Shown here piece by piece: positions 15,157 through 15,201 of a DNA stretch of 15,201 bases. The first letter of the stretch is position 1. Each line of letters starts with the position of its first letter. The stretch spans positions 1-15,201 of the forward strand of contig NZ_CABFMN010000158.1 in NCBI RefSeq assembly GCF_901875635.1, in the 5' to 3' direction. The position numbers were made by a program, and so were the translations under genes. This stretch comes from Xylophilus ampelinus. GTDB lineage: Bacteria > Pseudomonadota > Gammaproteobacteria > Burkholderiales > Burkholderiaceae_C. Below the pieces are notes generated by a model. The model was not told the origin of the DNA. It ran no database searches and was given only the letters and a program-made list of their open reading frames with translations.

Positions 15157-15201
15157 GGCGCAGCGTCAGGCGCCGGCGCTGCGCCGCGCCCAGGCCCACG
15201 C

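Noticed and set aside
1..15201. CRISPR arrays, tRNA or rRNA genes, insertion sequences, phage attachment sites
   Set aside because: No spaced direct repeats, cloverleaf sequences, transposase or integrase genes, or terminal inverted repeats were seen in any part of the window.

Overview
The window is high-GC bacterial DNA, densely coding on both strands, with no gap over 300 bases. Gene content and a short dispersed repeat at about 10159-10229, which I recall from Comamonadaceae genomes (Variovorax, Acidovorax and relatives), suggest a betaproteobacterium of the Burkholderiales. That assignment rests on recognition, not on a search.

Left third (63-6445, all on the minus strand): a type VI secretion (T6SS) vgrG module. 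In transcription order it reads VgrG spike, then a DUF4123 adaptor/chaperone (19-nt gap), then an 877-residue protein with a complete calcineurin-like metallophosphoesterase motif set (43-nt gap). This is the standard layout in which the adaptor loads the last product onto its VgrG, so the phosphoesterase is the probable cargo effector. No immunity gene is visible. It may lie beyond base 1, where the window cuts the cluster.

Middle (6620-10131, plus strand): cca (CCA-adding tRNA nucleotidyltransferase), then otsB and otsA, the trehalose-6-phosphate phosphatase and synthase that together make the osmoprotectant trehalose. The otsA 3' flank holds a tandem hairpin that is part of the dispersed repeat. 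The repeat also supplies the stop codon of the convergent LysR gene.

Right third (10210-15086): a LysR-type regulator divergent from a short-chain dehydrogenase/reductase, with a 116-bp shared control region; a dye-decolorizing (DyP) heme peroxidase convergent with that reductase; and a two-gene unit of a universal stress protein followed 4 nt later by an AdhP-type zinc alcohol dehydrogenase. A degenerate FNR/Anr-like box sits at a class-II distance from a possible -10 in front of the stress-protein gene, hinting at low-oxygen control.

The most interesting item is the putative T6SS phosphoesterase effector with its long unassigned N-terminal region and a large insertion between metal-binding motifs. 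The housekeeping, trehalose and redox genes look intact and ordinary.
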